Source: Fundidesulfovibrio putealis DSM 16056 (lineage in GTDB: Bacteria > Desulfobacterota > Desulfovibrionia > Desulfovibrionales > Desulfovibrionaceae). From it: DNA of 64,000 bases. The DNA lies in the NCBI RefSeq assembly GCF_000429325.1, contig NZ_AUBQ01000003.1, positions 124,001 through 188,000 on the forward strand. Direction: 5' to 3'. The notes beneath the pieces were generated by a model. It had not been told where the DNA came from. It saw only the letters and a list, made by a program, of their open reading frames with translations, and made no database searches. Position 1 is the first letter of the stretch. Each line of letters opens with the position of its first letter. Made by a program: the position numbers and the translations under genes. Below, piece after piece: positions 35,182 to 44,113 of the stretch.

Positions 35182-35490
35182 CTAGTAGTAATGGATTTGG
35201 GCCAGCGTCCAATTCTGTTCGGCTTCCAGGTCCACCTGGCGCTCGATGGTATCGCCCGGGGTCAGGACTTGCCCGTCAGTGGAGTAGACAATGAACACGA
35301 CGACCTGGACCCCCTGTTGGAGGTTGCGTACTTGGCGCACGATCACTTCCGCGACATGGAGCTGGCCGTCAGCAGAGACCTCCAGGAGAAGAAACGCCCG
35401 CCCGATCCTCAATTCATCGAGAGCCGGGAAAGGTCCTTGCATCGACCTCAGCAGGTTGTGAGCCATCATCTGGGGGTGGACTTGCATCAC
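35182..35490 (-). CDS. Small pilus-cluster protein, duplicated on the ICE
   Basis: 102 residues: MMQVHPQMMAHNLLRSMQGP, then AFLLLEVSADGQLHVAEVIV and VVVFIVYSTDGQ, ending WTLAQIHYY. Starts overlapping the stop of the collar gene (ATGA). No known family. A 3' fragment of a close relative is at 11809-11952. Confidence 0.65.
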   Translation of the reverse strand: MMQVHPQMMAHNLLRSMQGPFPALDELRIGRAFLLLEVSADGQLHVAEVIVRQVRNLQQGVQVVVFIVYSTDGQVLTPGDTIERQVDLEAEQNWTLAQIHYY

Positions 35491-36191
35491 TGGACCGCGC
35501 GGATGAGATACCGGACCCGCGTGTGGACCGGAGCGGTTTCGGAACTACCGGAGTATGTCCCGGTTTGAGCGCTGACAAAGGCTGTGCCCGTCAACGATCC
35601 ACTATTGAGCGACCCGGAAATTGAGCCGCCTGATGTTGAACGAGTTTCTGTGTTGTAATTTGCACCAGTAACAGCACCCATGCCTCCACCACCTGTATAA
35701 TCCCCTCCTGTATTAACTACTGTCTGCGTAAACCAATATGTTTGGGATGACGCTGATCCGCTTAAAGATGTCGAATTCAACCCACCACTGACAGGTGCGT
35801 TTTGCCCAGGAACGGACACGGTATGCGACCTGATGGTGTCCGAAACTTGCGTGCCGACGAGCCCTGCCGTGGTCGTGCCGCGCAGGAATTGATCGTTGAA
35901 GTTAGGAACCGCCCCACCGCCCAAGACCACGCGCAAGCGGTCATACTGGCTGCCTGCCGGAACGGCCTGGCCGTTGCATTCGAGCCACTTGGACACATCG
36001 AAGGGACTGGAGTTCGCAGGCCAAGCGACCACCGTCCCGACGGCGATCGTGCTCTGCGCAGTGATCGGGACCGTTGTGGGGTTGAAACTGGTCGAATCGG
36101 CGGCCAACCCAAGGGAGTGGGCAGCCGTGAGCATGACGATTGTAACAAGCGAAAAGATGCATCTTCTCATATTCATACTCCGTGACTTCAT
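35487..36191 (-). CDS. Secreted phage-tail-collar-like protein, probable pilus tip component
   Basis: 234 residues with a signal peptide (CIFSLVTIVMLTAAHSLGLA). A collar domain: TVVAWPANSSPFDVSKWLECNGQAV and LGGGAVPNFNDQFLRGT. The second half is Ser/Thr/Gly-rich with two loose repeats (GGLNSTSLSGSASSQT, GSLNSGSLTGTAFVSAQT). Collar domains mark receptor-binding tips of tails and of PilV variants. ATG overlaps the pilV stop. Confidence 0.75.
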   Translation of the reverse strand: MKSRSMNMRRCIFSLVTIVMLTAAHSLGLAADSTSFNPTTVPITAQSTIAVGTVVAWPANSSPFDVSKWLECNGQAVPAGSQYDRLRVVLGGGAVPNFNDQFLRGTTTAGLVGTQVSDTIRSHTVSVPGQNAPVSGGLNSTSLSGSASSQTYWFTQTVVNTGGDYTGGGGMGAVTGANYNTETRSTSGGSISGSLNSGSLTGTAFVSAQTGTYSGSSETAPVHTRVRYLIRAVQ

Positions 36192-37294
36192 TTGGCGCAT
36201 GTTGTGCAAACCAGGATTCGCCCGTAGGAAGACGCAGGGTTGACCCAACCGAGATTGTCGTCCGTGGTGAGCAGGCGCAAACGAACCCGCCATTGTGTGG
36301 CACTGGCAGTCTCGGCCCAGCTCTGGAACGCTGTGATGGGAGGAGCGTCAGCTCCGGCAGCTGCGAGAGTGGGAGTCACGAATATCTGTGGCGTCATGCC
36401 GGTGCCGGGGGGGCAGGACGGCATGGTGATGAGGTCCCCATCCTGCGCCAGTTGGGTCCCCTTGAGCAGGAGTGAGTTCCCGGTATCAGCGACAACCTCC
36501 ATCTGCCCATTACGACAAATGTAGAGGCCCTGAGTCACATCCAGGAAAACCCTGCCTTCCGTGTCGGCATCACAGGTTTCCGTGCCAAGCGTCCGCGCAG
36601 TGAACTGCACCTCCTGGACCTTGCGGATGGCGTGATCCGTCATGTCCAGCTCAGTCTGCATGGCGTTCAGCTCTGGATGGCCCGGGACAGCGATCCTGTA
36701 GAGGAAATCCTGGCCAAGGCTGCTGGAGTCGTAGGTCGAGAGGGTGCCCAGATGCCCGGCTCCGGGCGTAGGGACGCCCACGCTGGCCAGGTCGAGGGTC
36801 CAGCCTCCATAGGCTCCCTGCAGGACGCCGGTGGACTGTCCGGTGATCGCGCCTGTCGGGATATAGCCACCCGTACCGCCCGCCATGGATGCGGCCGACG
36901 GCACAACTGCGGTCCCGAATTTCGGCTGGCCCGGGTCATGGCCAAGGCCGCCCGTCGTGAGGACCACGGCCTGGATCGCGTTCGCCGACGGCTGGCGGAA
37001 ATAGACCTGATAGGATTGACCCCAGACGTTCTTCCCCGTGAAGCCTGCCGGAAGGAACTGCTCCGTGACGAGCGGGCCGGTAGTGATCACGGGGCCACTG
37101 GTTGCGGTCGTAGAGCCCAGTAACGTGGTCTGGTGCTTGCGGGCATAGGACGCCGCCGCGCGGCTCACCTGGGTCAACTGGTCCGCAGCCTGGCGCTTCT
37201 GCATTTCCGTGGCCCCGTGCTGCCACAGTGACGCGATCGCGGGCAACAGCACGAACATCACGAGTAGTGAGGCTATGACTTCAATGATCTTCAT
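36188..37294 (-). CDS. pilV: PilV-type thin-pilus tip protein
   Basis: 368 residues. The start MKIIEVIASLLVMFVLLPAIASLW is the pilin-like helix of PilV shufflon proteins; the body has the N-terminal shufflon domain pattern (RQAADQLTQVSRAAASYARKHQ, GGWTLDLASVGVPTPGAGHL). The C-terminal part (CDADTEGRVFLDVTQGLYICRNGQMEVV) is the conserved tip region. No invertible shufflon repeats or recombinase are next to it. Acts as recipient-binding adhesin in liquid mating. Confidence 0.85.
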   Translation of the reverse strand: MKIIEVIASLLVMFVLLPAIASLWQHGATEMQKRQAADQLTQVSRAAASYARKHQTTLLGSTTATSGPVITTGPLVTEQFLPAGFTGKNVWGQSYQVYFRQPSANAIQAVVLTTGGLGHDPGQPKFGTAVVPSAASMAGGTGGYIPTGAITGQSTGVLQGAYGGWTLDLASVGVPTPGAGHLGTLSTYDSSSLGQDFLYRIAVPGHPELNAMQTELDMTDHAIRKVQEVQFTARTLGTETCDADTEGRVFLDVTQGLYICRNGQMEVVADTGNSLLLKGTQLAQDGDLITMPSCPPGTGMTPQIFVTPTLAAAGADAPPITAFQSWAETASATQWRVRLRLLTTDDNLGWVNPASSYGRILVCTTCAK

Positions 37295-37308
37295 TGGACC
37301 TCCGGGCC

Positions 37309-37731
37309 TTATTCCGTCCCTGTGACACTGACCAAGCTCCCCTCGGGGACGAAGCCCGGGACCGGCGTCACGCCATCCGGCACCATGAAGCCGGCGCTTG
37401 CGCGGCCCACTGCTTTACTTCCCCAGAACAGCTCGCGTGTGGCTTCTATTTCGTCGGATGAGGCAGTCCCCCAGACATACAGGCAGCCGGAATCGACCCG
37501 GGCTCGCCAGGGCCGCAGGGGTACGTAGCCGGCCGGCAGCGTCAGCGCCGCCGTCGGCACGTCCCCAGCGCCCTTGTGCCCGTCGAAGACGTAGCGGTAG
37601 ACCTCGTTTCTGAAGACCGCGTAGTTCGTGGCCACCGCCCGGGCCTGCAATGCTTGCGGCGCATCCTCTTCCACGAACCGGATCAGGGCCATCACCCCCA
37701 TGAGCACCATCAAAATGGCCAAGGCCTTCAT
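37309..37731 (-). CDS. pilM: PilM-type thin-pilus protein
   Basis: 140 residues, one N-terminal membrane helix (MKALAILMVLMGVMALIRFV) and the PilM body (ATNYAVFRNEVYRYV, PLRPWRARVDSGCLYVW). In R64 PilM is required for the thin pilus. Starts with ATGA overlap after the pilus ATPase. Confidence 0.78.
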   Translation of the reverse strand: MKALAILMVLMGVMALIRFVEEDAPQALQARAVATNYAVFRNEVYRYVFDGHKGAGDVPTAALTLPAGYVPLRPWRARVDSGCLYVWGTASSDEIEATRELFWGSKAVGRASAGFMVPDGVTPVPGFVPEGSLVSVTGTE

Positions 37732-38750
37732 ATGGCCTCCAGCCCGTCGCGGCCGATGATGTTCTTGATCTGGCGCATGTCGTCGCCAAGGGAGTGGAGC
37801 TGGCAACTGCGAAGCTTGGCCCGTGTGCCTTGCACGCGCATCAGGGATTCATTCGACTGGCCAGGATAGGGGAATGGCAGCAAAAGGAACTGAGGCACCT
37901 TCTGCAACCGCTCCTCGCACTCCAGGTCCTGGAAGATGACCGCCAGGAGCGAGTTGGCCAGGTGCCCGGCCGCATTGGCTCCATCGGTCTCCCTGGCCCA
38001 GTTGAGCAGGCGCTCCAAGGCGGCCTGCACATCAAAGCCGTGGATGGTGGCCACCACCAGTTGCTGACGCGATCCCATGGCCACCCGCAATGACTCCGTG
38101 GCCGCGTGTCGCGTATGGATTTCCCCGATGAAGATCACGTTGGGCGAGGCGTACAGGTGCGCCCGCTCGATGTGGACGGCCAGCTCGGCTTCCGAGTCGA
38201 TTTCGGTCTGGAAGCAGTAGCCGTGTTCCCCCCAGGCCCCGGCCAAAGGGAGTTCCGCCGGGCACTCAAACGTCACCCCATGGCCCCCGAAGTGCTCCAG
38301 ACGGCCTGCCACCAGGGCGCTGGCCGTGGTCGTCTTGCCGGAGGCTTGCGCTCCGGCCACCAACACCAGCCCGTGACGCTGCTGGCGCATGAGCAGCCAC
38401 TCGCATAAGTAGGGAGGTAGCCCCAGCGTCGAAAGACCGGGCACCTTTTCGGGCAGCCGGCGCAAGAACCAGGTTCGGCCGCCGTTCACGTCCTCGAAGT
38501 CCGCCGCCCGGTAGTGCACGTCCTGGTGCAGGAACCGGATAGTGGTTTTGCCTACGCGCGCCCCTGTCTCCGGATCACGGCGCGAGGTCAGGAACGCTCC
38601 CGTCAGCTTGTTGGGCAGATCGGATATCTCATCCGCATACTCTCCGGGCAGCTCCACCAGCTGTTGCCCCGAATCGGGGCAGCCCTTCAGCCGCCCCGTC
38701 CCGTCCGGCAGGATCAACAGGTCGGAGAACACAAGATCCGACAACGGCAT
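37728..38750 (-). CDS. Type IV pilus ATPase, PilT/GspE-like
   Basis: 340 residues. Walker A VAGAQASGKTTTAS and Walker-B-like VIFIGEIHTRHAATESLRVAMG are those of pilus motor ATPases; the canonical GEIRD is GEIHT. The N-terminal part is short. This is a second ATPase besides PilQ, so it could serve retraction. ATG follows GCGAGGTAGGC, 2 bases after the pilS stop. Confidence 0.8.
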   Translation of the reverse strand: MPLSDLVFSDLLILPDGTGRLKGCPDSGQQLVELPGEYADEISDLPNKLTGAFLTSRRDPETGARVGKTTIRFLHQDVHYRAADFEDVNGGRTWFLRRLPEKVPGLSTLGLPPYLCEWLLMRQQRHGLVLVAGAQASGKTTTASALVAGRLEHFGGHGVTFECPAELPLAGAWGEHGYCFQTEIDSEAELAVHIERAHLYASPNVIFIGEIHTRHAATESLRVAMGSRQQLVVATIHGFDVQAALERLLNWARETDGANAAGHLANSLLAVIFQDLECEERLQKVPQFLLLPFPYPGQSNESLMRVQGTRAKLRSCQLHSLGDDMRQIKNIIGRDGLEAI

Positions 38751-38752
38751 GC

Positions 38753-39226
38753 CTACCTCGCAGCAAATATGATGGTGTTGTTCGAGCTGCTGCACGCCGA
38801 CTGGATGTCCGAGACACTGCCTCCGGTCACGTCCGTGCCATTGACGCTCACGCCAAGCCATGCGTCCGCTTGGAAGGTGGCCAACTTGGTGCTCTCCTCC
38901 CTCGGGACTCCAGTGAGTGTGATGGTAAACGACGAGCCGTCCGAAGACGCGGCCAGGGTGATGGTTCCCCCGAATGGGTTGACCAGCTCCGTGCCCTTTA
39001 CGAACTGCTTGGGAACCAGGCCCGCGTTCAGCGCCATGGTATTGTCCAGACCCGTGTAGCCGGGGCTTCCCGAGAACAACTGCTGCGTCTGCATGCGCAA
39101 GACGATTAAATTCTGTTCGGTGTCGTTGAGCTTCACGCCGGTAAAAGCCTTTTGCAGCCCCAAGGCCGCTCCGGCCAGGACGATCAGCGCCACGAGAATC
39201 GCGCCAATGGTTTCAAGAAAGCTCAT
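38753..39226 (-). CDS. pilS: Major thin-pilus pilin (PilS)
   Basis: 157 residues. The leader-less-looking start SFLETIGAILVALIVLAGAALGLQKAF is a pilin-type helix, followed by a PilS N-terminal domain (LVLRMQTQQLFSGSPGYTGLD, GTELVNPFGGTITLAASSDG) and a C-terminal Cys. R64 PilS is cleaved by PilU; no prepilin peptidase gene is present here, so a host enzyme may be used. Confidence 0.83.
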   Translation of the reverse strand: MSFLETIGAILVALIVLAGAALGLQKAFTGVKLNDTEQNLIVLRMQTQQLFSGSPGYTGLDNTMALNAGLVPKQFVKGTELVNPFGGTITLAASSDGSSFTITLTGVPREESTKLATFQADAWLGVSVNGTDVTGGSVSDIQSACSSSNNTIIFAAR

Positions 39227-39227
39227 T

Positions 39228-40292
39228 TTACATTCCTCCAGCTTGCAGCAGTTGTGTTTGCAGAGAGCCTATCGACGCGGCGATAAGGCCTACCAGACCC
39301 GTAATCAGCACAAGAGCGAACAGGTTGAGCACACGGGACTGCCGTTTCACGCGCTCCACCCCATCGTCCATCCACTCCGTGGCCAGTTCGTTCATTCGCA
39401 GGTGGAAGCCCGGCAAAGCCGCGTACACCCTTAAATCGTCAACGATTTCATTGTCGGGGAAATCAAAGCCTGAGTCATACAAGGCCTCTCCGAGGTTCTT
39501 GCCCATGCCGAACTCCCGAGAAGCCGCCAAAACCCGCTCACGCAGGTACGGCGTGGTCGATTCCGAATCGAGGATGCTCTCCAGGATACGGGACAGCTGC
39601 ACGCCGGCCCGCATCATGGTGGCCAGGGTATAGAGCCAGGTGCAGCCCACGGTGAGCCGGTAGATCGACCAGGGCGGGATCGCGTCGGCCACCTGGCGCG
39701 TCCTGCCGGTCCAGAACGGCAGGGCAGCTGTTCCGCAGGCGATGGCCCCAAGGAGCACCGCGAGGGCCATGCCTCCTGCCGGCGATGCGACGAAGCTGGT
39801 CAGCGCGTACAGAGCCCAGGCAGCGCCGGTCCAGGAAGAGGGCGAGGAGAGCGCTGCCAGGTTGGGCATGACCATGATCGACACCACGGCGAGCACGACG
39901 CCCACCATGGCGAACAGGAACACGGGGTAGGCCAAGGCGGAGAACACTGCGCGGCGCATGGCAGCCTTGGCCGTGAGCAGTCCGGCCGCCAGCTGGAGGC
40001 CCTCGGGCAGTGTGCCCGAGCGCTGGCCGGCGGATATGAGCATGATCTCTTCCGGACTGGCGAAACCGGTGAGGCTCGTCCCCAGGTCGAGGCCGAGCGA
40101 AAGCGATTCGAGCACCTGAGCGTACACCAGCCTCACCGGAGACTGGCGTTGTTCAGCTCTTGCCCGCAAGAGCTCCACCGCGCGCAGCAGGTTCAGGCCG
40201 TGGTTCGTCTGCGCCGCCAGCTTGCGCCATGCGCGCTGGCGGACGCCCGGACCAAAGCTCAAGCGCGCCGAGAGGTATTCCGTCTTTTTCAC
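39228..40292 (-). CDS. pilR: Pilus inner-membrane platform protein (PilR, T2SF family)
   Basis: 354 residues, GTG start overlapping the pilQ stop. The T2SF fold: two cytoplasmic domains and hydrophobic segments (FSALAYPVFLFAMVGVVLAVVSIMV, LNLFALVLITGLVGLIAASIGSL), with GTLPEGLQLAAGLL and NLGEALYDSGFDFPD. Scaffold for pilus assembly. Confidence 0.85.
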   Translation of the reverse strand: MKKTEYLSARLSFGPGVRQRAWRKLAAQTNHGLNLLRAVELLRARAEQRQSPVRLVYAQVLESLSLGLDLGTSLTGFASPEEIMLISAGQRSGTLPEGLQLAAGLLTAKAAMRRAVFSALAYPVFLFAMVGVVLAVVSIMVMPNLAALSSPSSWTGAAWALYALTSFVASPAGGMALAVLLGAIACGTAALPFWTGRTRQVADAIPPWSIYRLTVGCTWLYTLATMMRAGVQLSRILESILDSESTTPYLRERVLAASREFGMGKNLGEALYDSGFDFPDNEIVDDLRVYAALPGFHLRMNELATEWMDDGVERVKRQSRVLNLFALVLITGLVGLIAASIGSLQTQLLQAGGM

Positions 40293-41830
40293 GGCCGCCC
40301 CTCCAGGAACATCTGGTTGAAGTCCAGAGGCACCCCAAGGCGTTCTTCGGCCAAGTACGGGTCCACCACTCCCTGCCGGATCAGGTCCAAGGCGTGCTGC
40401 ACGTAGCTCTTGCCGTGCTTCTCGTTGAGCCAGTAGTCGTATGCGTCGGCCATCTTTTCCGCACGCAGGTGCGCCAGCATCCGCTGGTCGAGGGCGATCA
40501 CCTCCGCCGCCACTGTCTGCGACACCAGCCCGAGCCCATGGCACTTCTCGCAGCCCGGGCCGCGCACATGCACGCCCTCCTGCTCGGCCAAAACGATGTC
40601 CAGCCGCTGCTGGACATCCCGAGGCACGAACCGCGCAAGCTCCTTGGGTTTCATTTCCAGCATCTTCACCTTGCATTCAGGGCAAAGCACCGGCAAAAGG
40701 CGCTGATAGGTGAGGCCCGCCAGCACGTTCGGGTCGCACAGAAGATCCAAGGCGTTCATGGCTTTTCCCGAGAGGATGCTCACCAAGCGGGCGATGATCC
40801 CGAAGGCGTTGTTCGCGTGCAGAGTGGCCCACACTCCGTGCCCCGTCAGCGCCGCGTCTATGGCCGCCAATGCCGCCGCGTCATAGCGAATCTCGCCGAT
40901 CATCAGCACGTCCGGGTCCGAACGCATGGCCCCGGCAATGGCGTCCTTGTACGCCTGGGCTCGCTTGTTATCGTCCTTGACTTTTTCGATCAGGACCTGC
41001 CGCACGCCCCGCAATGGATACTCAGGCGGGTCCTCCACCGAAAAGAACGCCTTTTCCGGAGTCCGCTCCACCATGGCCTCCATGATGTGTTTGAGCAGGG
41101 TAGACTTTCCGTGCCCGGTCGGGCCGGAGATGATGGTCAAACCCGTGCGCCGGGTGAGGAACTGCATGGTCTCGCAATGCTCCGGCGTGAATCCCAGCCG
41201 TCCCATCCGTTCGGCCAGGCTCCCCTGGGCCAGCGTCGAGTCGTACAGGAGCCGCAAGGCCATGGACGTGCCCACGCTATCCTGCGCCTGGGTGATTTCG
41301 ATGGGCTCGCAGTGAACACGCGCCGAATGCACGGGGCCCGGCAGGTACTCCCGCTTGGCGATGCGTCCTTCCTGCCGCTCCGACGGGCTGAAGCTCGTGT
41401 CCGACGACTGCCCCATCTTCTGGTACAGGCACGCGATCACCTGGCGGCCGAACGGTCCTTCCAGGTGCGTGTAGTTCGCCAGCATCCCAAGTATTCTGAA
41501 CCGGATCATCGTATACGGGCCGGAGTCGATGATGTGGATGTCCGTCGCGTTCGCTTCGTACGCCTTGGCCAGAAGGTCCATGGCGTACTGCACCACGTCG
41601 TTTTCGCCCTGTCCGGTCCTGGCGGACTGGTTGGCGTATTGCTTGTCGAACTCCTCAGGCGGGTGGAATTCGTATTTAATAGCCCCCCACGAGTGGTATA
41701 AATGACTGTAGCATTCCCGTACCTCTGGTTCGTCGCGCACCTCGGCGCTCACGTGCAGCACGCCGTCCACAAGCGCCACACGGCTGCGCAGCTTGGACGG
41801 AATCTTTTCGAATATCTTCGCGGTCTCCAT
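40289..41830 (-). CDS. pilQ: Thin-pilus assembly ATPase (PilQ, GspE-like)
   Basis: 513 residues. Walker A ISGPTGHGKSTLL, Walker B DVLMIGEIRYDAAAL, and a Cys-based zinc site (VLCPECK...GCEKCHG). Powers pilus polymerisation. The start was chosen at ATG 41830 because GGGAGACGCCC precedes it; the site overlaps the end of pilP. A fragment with a very similar Walker-B region appears in the frame at 42457. Confidence 0.87.
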   Translation of the reverse strand: METAKIFEKIPSKLRSRVALVDGVLHVSAEVRDEPEVRECYSHLYHSWGAIKYEFHPPEEFDKQYANQSARTGQGENDVVQYAMDLLAKAYEANATDIHIIDSGPYTMIRFRILGMLANYTHLEGPFGRQVIACLYQKMGQSSDTSFSPSERQEGRIAKREYLPGPVHSARVHCEPIEITQAQDSVGTSMALRLLYDSTLAQGSLAERMGRLGFTPEHCETMQFLTRRTGLTIISGPTGHGKSTLLKHIMEAMVERTPEKAFFSVEDPPEYPLRGVRQVLIEKVKDDNKRAQAYKDAIAGAMRSDPDVLMIGEIRYDAAALAAIDAALTGHGVWATLHANNAFGIIARLVSILSGKAMNALDLLCDPNVLAGLTYQRLLPVLCPECKVKMLEMKPKELARFVPRDVQQRLDIVLAEQEGVHVRGPGCEKCHGLGLVSQTVAAEVIALDQRMLAHLRAEKMADAYDYWLNEKHGKSYVQHALDLIRQGVVDPYLAEERLGVPLDFNQMFLEGRP

Positions 41831-41840
41831 GGGCGTCTCC

Positions 41841-42470
41841 CTATTCAAATCCGATCATGGTTAGGCTTCGGCCTTTCCGGATTGAAACTCCGTCACGCCC
41901 CACAGCTTCCACAACGCCGTCGGCCAGCCGGTCGCCAGGACGAACCCCCACCACCTTCCCGGAACCAAGCCGGACCCTTGCCGTCAGGCGTCCATCCGCT
42001 CCCTGGACGCTTTCAACCACCGGCCCGGTCTGGGCTTCCTTGTGCACGGGTGAGGTCACGGCCGGAGGAGGTGCGATCACAACCGGAGCAGCCGCCGCCT
42101 TCGGAGCCCCTTTCTCCCGCTCCTGAGCTATCGAAGCCTGCAAGCGCGCCTCCTCCAACTCCGCGCGCAACCTCGTCAGTTCCTTCAGATTACCTGCCAC
42201 CGGCACCGTCACGGACGGCGCTCCAGCCTGGAGAGACGGCGCAACTGTAGCTGCGCCCGGGGCCTCGGCCTTCGGCGCGGAAGCCGGAGCGGAAGAGGTT
42301 TTTACGCCAGGCGAAGAAGGAGCCGACGCCCCGGCCTTGATTGGAGGCGCTGGAGGGGAAAAGCTCTGCCTGACCTCCCCGACGATCATCCACAGCGACG
42401 GCACCACCAGCGCCAGCGCCCCGATCCACATAATGATTTTGCGCTTGTTGCGTCCTTCACCGAGCAGCAT
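41841..42470 (-). CDS. pilP: Thin-pilus protein PilP
   Basis: 209 residues. One N-terminal membrane segment (IIMWIGALALVVPSLWMIV), a Pro/Ala-rich linker, a coiled coil (KELTRLRAELEEARLQASIAQE) and the PilP-type beta domain (TARVRLGSGKVVGVRPGDRLADGVVEAVG). GAGGAGGCTTCCA precedes the ATG. Links the inner-membrane complex to the secretin. Confidence 0.82.
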   Translation of the reverse strand: MLLGEGRNKRKIIMWIGALALVVPSLWMIVGEVRQSFSPPAPPIKAGASAPSSPGVKTSSAPASAPKAEAPGAATVAPSLQAGAPSVTVPVAGNLKELTRLRAELEEARLQASIAQEREKGAPKAAAAPVVIAPPPAVTSPVHKEAQTGPVVESVQGADGRLTARVRLGSGKVVGVRPGDRLADGVVEAVGRDGVSIRKGRSLTMIGFE

Positions 42471-42876
42471 TGGAAGCCTCCTCAGGGAATCTGATCTCAC
42501 CGCTCAACAGCACGCTCGGGTCCGAACGCATGGCGTCAGCAATGGCCTTCCGGTACGCTTCTTCTCTGCGCTGCTGCTCAGGCGCCTCCGGGAGAAAGGC
42601 ACACAGGCCCCCACCGGCCCGAAGCGGGCCGGAGCCCGTGCCCTTCGCCCGGGCAGTGTTGCCAGCTCGGCTGCCTGGACTGTTCAAAGGCAGGCCTGGG
42701 AGGGCGCGAGGTGGACAGGCTTGCCCTGGGGAATAGGGACAGCTTGTTGAAGTTGGCGTTCCCTGTCCGGGCTGGGTACGCTCCGCAAAGAGCCTGCACG
42801 CTTCGCGTGAAGAGGGCTTCTTCTCGGGCGCGTCGCCCTTGCCTGGAAGCATCACGTTGTCTTTATCTGAGGGCAT
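42457..42876 (-). pseudogene. Chimeric open frame: repeat B plus a pilus-ATPase fragment
   Basis: 139 codons. The first part (MPSDKDNVMLPGKGDAPEKK) and the middle read through repeat B. The last 40 residues, QQRREEAYRKAIADAMRSDPS then VLLSGEIRF, match the Walker-B segment of PilQ (AYKDAIAGAMRSDPD, VLMIGEIRY). Everything else of an ATPase is missing. It starts inside the pilO end and ends inside pilP. Confidence 0.65.
42594..42816 (-). repeat. Dispersed 230-bp repeat, copy B
   Basis: Inverted copy of the repeat at 25076 and 58716: ends GCACACAGGCCCCCACCGGC and GCTCCGCAAAGAGCCTGCAC, read on the plus strand. The middle is diverged. Lies within the chimeric frame between pilO and pilP. Confidence 0.78.
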
Positions 42877-44110
42877 AAATCTTCCCTTTGAGCGCCCATG
42901 CGCCTTTGTCATTGGAAACACTCGAAAGCGTGAGTCCCGGGAATAATGTGAGGCCTTCCGGGAACGAACCGTCCGACACAACCAGCGACGGCACCCCCGC
43001 AAGCTCCCATTGCCCCTCAAGCCACGGGCACCAAACCTCGATTCCATCCACCTCACGGCGCTGAGCCCCGGCAAAGGAGAGTTTCAGATGTGCTCCCAGC
43101 AGTTGGGCGCTCTCGTACAGCCGCCGGGATGCCTGCTCCCGGGGAAGGAGCCCCTTCGGGCGTTCCCCCTGGGGCACTCGCACCGGCCAGGACAGCACCG
43201 CCTTCTGCGGCGTCTCAAGACGCGCTCCTGCCGGCAGGGCCAGGAAACTGGCCCCAGGCTGGTGCGCATACCAGCCCGACACCTCGTTGCCCGTGAACGA
43301 TGCGCCATCGAGGACCCAACCGCTCACCGTCACGGGCAGCCCCAGGATCGCGGCCATACCGGCATCGAGCATGGGACCAACAGCGCCCGCGGACTCCCAC
43401 TGCTTCGGGAAATACATCTCCGGGCGCGCCTCGATCTCGCGCCGGCGCTCCTCCTTTCCCACCAGCAGCGCTTGCGCCGCAGCTTGAGCGCGCTGCTGCT
43501 CCTCATGCTCCAGGTACAGCTTCAAGCCGAAGCCGCCGCACATGAGGACCACCACGCCGCCTGCCGCCCACAGCATGCCCGGGCGCAACCCATAGCCGTC
43601 CCGCAATGGAGTGAGCGCGGCCCCTCGCACGAAGGGCAGCTCCAGTGAAAACTGCGGCAGCAGGGCGGTAATCCACCGCACGCTTTCTTCCACGTCCTCG
43701 CAGCGCTTCGACTCGAATTCCGTCTCAGGTATCCCCGCAAGTCCCTGGAACCAGGCTTCGGCCTTGTCCTGCTCCGAAAACACCAGGTCGCCTTTCACGT
43801 CGATCTGTCCACGGAACAGCGAGAACACCCACCAGTACGGCCCCTGGGCATCCTCCAGGCGGAAAAAGCCCAGGAATCCATCCGACGGGATGCGCAGACT
43901 CGATGCCAAGGGCCTCACGCCGCGCCAACGGCGCTCATCCCCGCCGCTCCAGCCGAACCCGTGCTGGCGTTGCCTGAACGTCACCATGTCCGCCACGGGG
44001 TCCAGTTTGCGGGCTTCGCGCCGCAACGCCTCCATGCCCGGACGCGGCGAATCAGGACGCCAGTGCAGCCCCACCGCATAACGTTTGTTGCCAATGACCA
44101 ACTCACGCAT
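42863..44110 (-). CDS. pilO: Thin-pilus protein PilO
   Basis: 415 residues. Cytoplasmic N-terminal half (RRWRGVRPLASSLRIPSDGFLG, WWVFSLFRGQIDVKGDLVFSE), one membrane helix (GMLWAAGGVVVLMCGGFGLKLYL) and a periplasmic domain. The layout matches PilO2/PilO of IncI-type pili, which also links to PilN and PilP. Confidence 0.8.
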   Translation of the reverse strand: MRELVIGNKRYAVGLHWRPDSPRPGMEALRREARKLDPVADMVTFRQRQHGFGWSGGDERRWRGVRPLASSLRIPSDGFLGFFRLEDAQGPYWWVFSLFRGQIDVKGDLVFSEQDKAEAWFQGLAGIPETEFESKRCEDVEESVRWITALLPQFSLELPFVRGAALTPLRDGYGLRPGMLWAAGGVVVLMCGGFGLKLYLEHEEQQRAQAAAQALLVGKEERRREIEARPEMYFPKQWESAGAVGPMLDAGMAAILGLPVTVSGWVLDGASFTGNEVSGWYAHQPGASFLALPAGARLETPQKAVLSWPVRVPQGERPKGLLPREQASRRLYESAQLLGAHLKLSFAGAQRREVDGIEVWCPWLEGQWELAGVPSLVVSDGSFPEGLTLFPGLTLSSVSNDKGAWALKGKIYALR

Positions 44111-44113
44111 GAC

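Noticed and set aside
35487-37294. Phage tail module
   Set aside because: The collar domain suggested a tail, but all neighbours are thin-pilus genes in IncI order and no tail tube, tape-measure or baseplate gene is present.
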